Of a stretch of 9,837 bases of DNA, positions 6,991-9,837 are shown in pieces. The DNA comes from Comamonadaceae bacterium. Its GTDB lineage: Bacteria > Pseudomonadota > Gammaproteobacteria > Burkholderiales > Burkholderiaceae_C. The stretch lies in NCBI GenBank assembly GCA_027490555.1, contig JAIXXW010000297.1, positions 1-9,837 of the forward strand, in the 5' to 3' direction. Made by a program: the position numbers and the translations under genes. The notes beneath the pieces were generated by a model. It did no database searches, was not told the DNA's origin, and saw only the letters and a list, made by a program, of their open reading frames with translations. Positions within the stretch are counted from its first letter, which is position 1; every line of letters begins with the position of its first letter.

Positions 6991-8682
6991 TCAGATGTCC
7001 TGCAGGACAGGGGTGACCAGCACCACCGTGCTGACTTTTTTGCGCGAACCGCTGCGAAAGCCAGGTAAAGGGAAGCCCTGCGCGAGATCCGAGGTGTTCC
7101 AATCACCGCCTTCGTGCTCGTAACCGATCAAAATCAGCGTGTCCCCAGGGCTTGCACTCATGCGTTGCATGCTGGTGAAGGAGTCCACCTCGGGTGTTTG
7201 CACAGAAGCTGTTCCGCTGGTGAATGTTCGGAGGTTTTTGAGCAGGCTGATGGTCAATGACGACTGCAGCATGATCCGGTTGGAGTCCAGGATGGTCGGG
7301 ATCAAGGTCATGGCAAATCCGGTTTGCACGACACCAGGGATCAAGGCGCCGGCGTTGGACACGCCGGTGGTGGCCAGCACCGAGGCGGGTGAAGCCTGTT
7401 TCACATAGGCCAAGTTGTTCAAGGCGCCGACAGGAACGGGTTGGCGGTTGGTGGTCGTGACAGAGACCGAATAGGCGGTGGACACCTTGCCGAAGGTCTC
7501 CAGCGCATTGATCAAGAATCGCCCGGTGTTGAGTTGGCCAGACCCGCCTGTCAGTGTCAGCCCGACCGAACCGACACCCGGAGTCCTGATGTTGGAGGCC
7601 GGCCCTTGCAGGGTCACTTGTGCGCCCGACATGCTGTTGATGCGCTGGGATACCGCGCTCCAGTCGATCCCAATGGCCTTGGTTTCGTCCAGTTGGATCT
7701 GCAGAACCTCGACGTTGAGAACGATCTGGCGTGTGGTGAGTTCGTTGTAACGCTGAACCATTCTGCGCACAGCCCGCACATTGTGGATGGCATCTGTGAC
7801 CGTCACAAAACCGTTCTTGGAGTCCAGCACATAGCGCCCCGATCTGGAAATCAGGCTTTTCACCCCTTCTTCCAGGCCGGCCCAAAAATCGAACTCTGCA
7901 CCGGCAGAGACACTCATGGAGCCGCCTGAGCTCTCGCCATTGGTGCCATTGACTTCAGCGGAAAACTTGGCGTTGCCTGGGTGAGCCTTGACGGGAAAAG
8001 TCTGGGTGTCGATGCGGCTGAATGTGATGACCCCCGCGGAGAAGCGCCAATACAAACCGGTTCTCGCAGCCACCAGGTCCAGCAATCCTTCCAGGTTGCC
8101 GCTGTAATTCAATTCCAGGCTGTTTTGGTACTCCTCGTCCGTCAGGTTCAGCATGCCGCCCCCTTGTTGGCTGACGAGTGCGGCATTGGCCTCCCGCTGC
8201 AATTGGCGTTGTGCTGGTGCGCCGGTGTCTGACTGTGGTCTGTTGCTGCTGGGGGCTGCGGCTGTGGCCGTGTTGCCCACGGGCGAAAAACGCGTGGCGT
8301 CCATCAAGGCATCGGGCGTGACCGTGACGGGGATCTTCACCGTTCGGGAAATCAGTTCGGCCACCTGAAGCACGGAATGCCGTCCTGGATAGCGCAAGGT
8401 CACCCGGCCCAGGCCTGAAGGCAGGGCCTGCTCTTCATTGACGGGCAAAGTCCTGCCTGTGAACCTTGGATGGTTCTCGCGCACCACCACCTGCAATGGG
8501 GCCGGCAAGTTCCTCACCGTGTCTTGTGCCTGGGCGCTTCTTTCCTGGTTGCGTTCAAACACATCCGAGACCCGGGTGTTGAACTGCGAGCAGCCTGCCA
8601 GACCCCAGAGCATCAGGACGATGATGGGCATGCGGTGGCGGATGGGCCATGTCTGCGCACGAGCGGTGAATGACAAGAGCAT
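6991..8682 (-). CDS. pilN: PilN, lipoprotein secretin of a type IVb pilus
   Basis: This 563-residue outer-membrane lipoprotein should form the gated ring through which the pilus leaves the cell. The N-terminus has a lipobox, LAGC with Cys31, after MPIIVLMLWG; Ser at +2 suits outer-membrane sorting. N-terminal secretin modules follow: VTLRYPGRHSVLQVAELIS (94-112) and LNYSGNLEGLLDLVAARTGL (191-210), separated by a Ser/Ala/Pro-rich stretch (132-160). An N1-like module at about 285-330 includes VTVTDAIHNVRAVRRMV. The secretin core (about 318-558) has NVEVLQIQLDE, VGSVGLTLTGG, VPVGALNNLAYV, MTLIPTILDSNRIMLQSSL and SPGDTLILIGYE, all typical of the family. The length agrees with R64-type PilN and BfpB/TcpC relatives. 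The ATG at 8682 lies 3 bases after the stop of the TcpQ gene, with AGGGA upstream; Met18 would also keep the lipobox but has no Shine-Dalgarno. Confidence 0.94.
   Translation of the reverse strand: MLLSFTARAQTWPIRHRMPIIVLMLWGLAGCSQFNTRVSDVFERNQERSAQAQDTVRNLPAPLQVVVRENHPRFTGRTLPVNEEQALPSGLGRVTLRYPGRHSVLQVAELISRTVKIPVTVTPDALMDATRFSPVGNTATAAAPSSNRPQSDTGAPAQRQLQREANAALVSQQGGGMLNLTDEEYQNSLELNYSGNLEGLLDLVAARTGLYWRFSAGVITFSRIDTQTFPVKAHPGNAKFSAEVNGTNGESSGGSMSVSAGAEFDFWAGLEEGVKSLISRSGRYVLDSKNGFVTVTDAIHNVRAVRRMVQRYNELTTRQIVLNVEVLQIQLDETKAIGIDWSAVSQRINSMSGAQVTLQGPASNIRTPGVGSVGLTLTGGSGQLNTGRFLINALETFGKVSTAYSVSVTTTNRQPVPVGALNNLAYVKQASPASVLATTGVSNAGALIPGVVQTGFAMTLIPTILDSNRIMLQSSLTISLLKNLRTFTSGTASVQTPEVDSFTSMQRMSASPGDTLILIGYEHEGGDWNTSDLAQGFPLPGFRSGSRKKVSTVVLVTPVLQDI
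6998..7001 (-). promoter_or_regulatory. Ribosome binding site for pilO
   Basis: AGGA lies nine bases before the ATG at 6988 and just before the pilN stop codon. It fixes the pilO start against the longer open frame that reaches 7102. Confidence 0.5.
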
Positions 8683-8685
8683 GAT

Positions 8686-9228
8686 TTATTTCCCTGGTGA
8701 AGGTCCCAGCCGCTGGATCCGCAAGATCCGTCCGTCTGTGTTGAGCCGCGCCTGCAAGGGGAACTCACTGTTTCGCAGTGACTCCAGAAGGGCGGTCAGC
8801 GCTTGTTCAAATGTGCCCTGCCAGCGCACTTCGGCCTCAATCACAAAGTCCCGATCAGCGTCCCAGACCAACTGCCACTGGGCCTCATGGGCCCATCGCT
8901 TGAGGCACAACCGAACGGTGCCGTCGGCCAACTCCACGCTCCAGATGCGCACGGGCTCTTGGTTCTGGGTTTGTGCCGCAGGCCCGGGTGTTTCGACAGG
9001 CCTGCCCGCCGAGGCAACGGTGGTTGTGCTGGATTTGCCAGACGGCCAAGCCAGCGCTGGTCGCGTGCTGTAGGGCAGGTCGGACCTGAGGTGCAGATCC
9101 CGGGCCATGCTGGACGTTTGTGCCTGCACGCCCTGCCAAGACGCCGCGAATGCCAGCAACAGCCCTGCCACATGCATTCTGGAAGACTGGCGGTTCGGCC
9201 CGGTCCTGTTCTGGGTGGACGAACTCAT
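8686..9228 (-). CDS. TcpQ-domain periplasmic protein (PilL C-terminal-like)
   Basis: This 180-residue exported protein has a C-terminal TcpQ-like domain. The signal peptide is Arg17 then MHVAGLLLAFAASWQGVQA with a likely cut before Gln37. A Thr/Ser/Pro-rich linker (about 55-92) follows, then the domain (about 93-172) with GTVRLCLKRWAHEAQWQLVWDAD, a G-T-F-E-Q-A-L-TALLESLR helix and a final ILRIQRLG strand. In Vibrio TCP, TcpQ is a small periplasmic partner that stabilises the secretin TcpC; in R64 the equivalent domain is at the end of PilL. Here it stands alone just before pilN, which fits a secretin-chaperone role. I choose the ATG at 9228 because it overlaps the pilin stop as ATGA, suggesting coupled translation. 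An open frame continues upstream to 9279 inside pilS without support. Family call is by motif and position. Confidence 0.8.
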   Translation of the reverse strand: MSSSTQNRTGPNRQSSRMHVAGLLLAFAASWQGVQAQTSSMARDLHLRSDLPYSTRPALAWPSGKSSTTTVASAGRPVETPGPAAQTQNQEPVRIWSVELADGTVRLCLKRWAHEAQWQLVWDADRDFVIEAEVRWQGTFEQALTALLESLRNSEFPLQARLNTDGRILRIQRLGPSPGK

Positions 9229-9837
9229 CGTGAGACCAGCATGTCCATGCGAATGCGACCACCGCCTGCCCTGCCGCACTGTTGGGCCAGGTTCACCAGG
9301 TTGGCCGATCTGGCCGCTGCGGCGCTGTCCGTTCCAGGGTCTTTCACCACGGTGCCAGCGACAGCGCCAGCCGGGTCGGCGGTGATGTTGGCTCCGACAT
9401 ACAAACCCAGGGCCATTCGGTCCATGCCCGAGACAATGTCCGCACAGGCTTCGGTGGGGATGTTGGTCAAGGTCAGCACAAAGAGCTGGTTCGCGGCGTA
9501 ACCCGCCAAAGCCTGATTGTTGGGGTTGAGGAATTGGCGTCCTCCGAAAAAATTGCTGACGGTGGCATTCGCTGCGGCACCCACCACCCTGTCCTGGGGC
9601 CAGACACCCAGGCTGGTGAAGGTGGCGGTGTTCAGGCCGCTGAGGTCTGCCAGGTTGCTGGTCAAGCGCTGTGCCGAAGCCAGCGTCTCCGGCATGGCCT
9701 TGAGTTCGTTGTTGACCGCGTTGGTGCGCAGGATTTTCTGCACACCGATCAGCGAACCCACAATGATCACAGCCAGGATCGACAAGGCAATGCTGAGCTC
9801 GATGAGGCTGTACCCCGCGGACGCCTTGCGGCCATGC
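9225..9837 (-). CDS. pilS: PilS-like major type IVb prepilin, 5' end missing
   Basis: The frame is open to the window end, so the start codon and most of the leader lie outside; 203 residues are visible. The first eight, HGRKASAG, end in the prepilin-peptidase Gly. The mature protein (195 residues) starts YSLIELSIALSILAVIIVG, with Glu at +5 and the hydrophobic N-helix of pilins. The globular part has NNELKAMPETLASAQRL, a mid-length FGGRQFLNP, and the C-terminal Cys pair in TEACADIVSG and LAQQCGRAGG that would close the D-loop by a disulphide. Size and pattern match the PilS family of IncI thin pili. It should be the main subunit of the filament. A TTG at 9785 is the first start-like codon inside the window but falls in the middle of the helix, so it is not the start. 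The stop overlaps the next start (ATGA). Confidence 0.9.
   Translation of the reverse strand, partial: HGRKASAGYSLIELSIALSILAVIIVGSLIGVQKILRTNAVNNELKAMPETLASAQRLTSNLADLSGLNTATFTSLGVWPQDRVVGAAANATVSNFFGGRQFLNPNNQALAGYAANQLFVLTLTNIPTEACADIVSGMDRMALGLYVGANITADPAGAVAGTVVKDPGTDSAAAARSANLVNLAQQCGRAGGGRIRMDMLVSR

Noticed and set aside
6989..7102. Upstream extension of pilO
   Set aside because: The added 38 codons lie inside the secretin end, and the internal ATG at 6988 has AGGA and near-zero spacing to the pilN stop.
9225..9785. PilS starting at the TTG at 9785
   Set aside because: This would delete the prepilin-peptidase site and half of the N-helix that are plainly encoded up to 9837.

Overview
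The window holds most of one minus-strand operon for a type IVb 'thin' pilus of the IncI1/R64 PilL-V kind, plus the first 31 codons of a housekeeping aminotransferase. GC is high (about 60% by eye). The aminotransferase N-terminus resembles those I know from Comamonadaceae/Burkholderiales, so a betaproteobacterial chromosome is likely; the genus cannot be told.

Layout, in the direction of transcription (high to low coordinates): a PilS-like major prepilin cut by the window end (9837-9225); a stand-alone TcpQ-domain periplasmic protein (9228-8686, ATGA overlap with pilS); the PilN lipoprotein secretin (8682-6991); PilO, a one-pass accessory protein (6988-5600); PilP, a secreted periplasmic protein (about 5652-4822, overlapping pilO); the PilQ assembly ATPase (4803-3100); PilR, the inner-membrane platform (3086-1986); and a 595-residue PilV-like minor pilin or tip adhesin (1982-195). 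Gaps between these genes run from an overlap to 18 bases, so they are probably one transcription unit. A 101-base gap (94-194) with overlapping inverted repeats follows, then the aminotransferase (93-1, continuing off the window).

How the parts should work together, from knowledge of the R64, TCP and BFP systems: PilS and PilV carry prepilin-peptidase sites and are inserted in the inner membrane. PilQ powers assembly on PilR. PilO and PilP, with the TcpQ protein, span the periplasm and help the secretin. PilN is the outer-membrane pore, and PilV sits at the tip and touches the target. The prepilin peptidase (PilU), lytic transglycosylase (PilT) and PilM of R64 are not in the window; they may lie upstream.

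Most notable: the order differs from R64 (the major prepilin comes before the secretin, and pilV directly follows pilR). PilV shows no shufflon. Its C-terminal region has a long hydrophobic Ala/Val/Gly stretch with nine consecutive glycines, framed by two Trp-Cys pairs. The pilV-aminotransferase gap holds two mutually exclusive hairpins. I saw no mobile element, tRNA, rRNA, CRISPR array or plus-strand gene I would defend.
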